Shown here piece by piece: positions 5,034 through 5,581 of a DNA stretch of 5,581 nt (the stretch's first letter is position 1; each line of letters begins with the position of its first letter). The DNA is from an uncultured Propioniciclava sp. (GTDB lineage: Bacteria; Actinomycetota; Actinomycetes; Propionibacteriales; Propionibacteriaceae), in NCBI GenBank assembly GCA_937872005.1, contig CALMPQ010000446.1:1-5581 (forward strand). The letters are read 5' to 3'. The notes under the pieces were generated by a model. That model saw nothing but the letters and a program-made list of their open reading frames with translations, was not told the DNA's origin and searched no databases. Made by a program: the position numbers and the translations under genes.

Positions 5034-5581
5034 ATGACGACCAGCATCCGCGGTGGCAACGAACCACTGACCAGGCCGGACGGCACCCCGATCCGGGTCC
5101 TCACGGTGGACGACGAGTCCAGCCTCACCGAACTGCTCAGCATGGCGATGCGGTACGAGGGGTGGGAGGTGGCGACGGCCGGCTCGGGCCTGGACGCCGT
5201 CAAGGTGGCCCGCGAGGTGCGCCCGGACGCCATCGTGCTCGACATGATGCTGCCCGACTTCGACGGTCTCGAGGTGATGCGCCGGATCCGCACCGAGCAG
5301 CCCGACGTGCCGGTGATCTTCCTCACCGCCAAGGACGCGGTCGACGACCGGATCGGCGGCCTCACCGCCGGCGGCGACGACTACGTCACCAAGCCGTTCT
5401 CACTGGAAGAGTTGATCGCCCGGCTGCGCGGGCTGCTGCGCCGCACCGGCGCCACCACGTTGCGCCCCGGCTCCCAGTTGGTGGTCGGCGACCTGGTGCT
5501 CGACGAGGACTCCCACGAGGTCACCCGGGCCGGCGACGAGATCCAGCTCACCGCCACCGAGTTCGAGCTATTGCGCTACCT
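5034..5581 (+). CDS. OmpR/PhoB-family response regulator (3' end outside window)
   Basis: DNA-binding response regulator of a two-component system, cut by the right edge after 182 codons plus two bases. The receiver domain (about residues 20-137) has every expected residue: the acidic pair Asp26/Asp27 in VDDE, phospho-acceptor Asp70 in VLDMMLPD, Thr98 in FLTAKD, Tyr117 and Lys120 in GGDDYVTKPFSLEEL. A short linker leads into the winged-helix domain, whose opening LTATEFELLRYL (172-183) is typical of the OmpR/PhoB class. The receiver resembles actinobacterial PhoP/TcrX-like regulators, but the paralogue cannot be fixed. An 18-residue polar extension precedes the receiver. It is divergent from cobS across about 100 bases. 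A sensor kinase gene is expected downstream, beyond the window. Confidence 0.92.
   Translation, partial: MTTSIRGGNEPLTRPDGTPIRVLTVDDESSLTELLSMAMRYEGWEVATAGSGLDAVKVAREVRPDAIVLDMMLPDFDGLEVMRRIRTEQPDVPVIFLTAKDAVDDRIGGLTAGGDDYVTKPFSLEELIARLRGLLRRTGATTLRPGSQLVVGDLVLDEDSHEVTRAGDEIQLTATEFELLRY

Overview
The window is high-GC DNA with strong G/C preference at third codon positions, actinobacterial-looking start regions (a mixture of Shine-Dalgarno and apparently leaderless starts) and actinobacterial gene types such as a CsbD-like stress protein and a PhoP/TcrX-like response regulator. An actinomycete is likely. A B12-making, propionibacteria-like lineage is possible but not demonstrated.

Layout. 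A complete metB (cystathionine gamma-synthase) runs leftward at 51-1223. A 315-nt divergent intergenic region follows and carries a 70-bp nested palindrome. Rightward from 1539 come a two-CBS-domain protein and, four bases after its stop, a YbaK/ProX-family Cys-tRNA deacylase-like protein. A repeat-filled gap (2464-2758) leads to a small CsbD-like protein with a strong ribosome binding site and a GC-rich terminator hairpin. Next are acyP (acylphosphatase) and cobU (adenosylcobinamide kinase/guanylyltransferase), each apparently with its own leaderless promoter. cobU converges on cobS (cobalamin synthase, minus strand), and the 197-nt space between them is filled with hairpins and GGGGAC-type repeats. 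Divergent from cobS, an OmpR/PhoB-type response regulator starts at 5034 and runs off the right edge.

How the genes work together. CobU and CobS catalyse successive late steps of nucleotide-loop assembly in adenosylcobalamin synthesis: CobU makes adenosylcobinamide-GDP and CobS joins it to alpha-ribazole. They face each other and so are not one operon. metB feeds methionine synthesis; a B12 link through methionine synthase is conceivable but nothing here shows it. The CBS and YbaK-like genes look co-transcribed. The remaining genes are housekeeping or stress functions.

No undescribed defence or biosynthetic system is evident. The parts most worth a second look are non-coding: three different palindromic or repeat elements in three intergenic gaps, a fourth recurring short motif, and an identical ATAGGGT-N6-ATG layout in front of two neighbouring genes.
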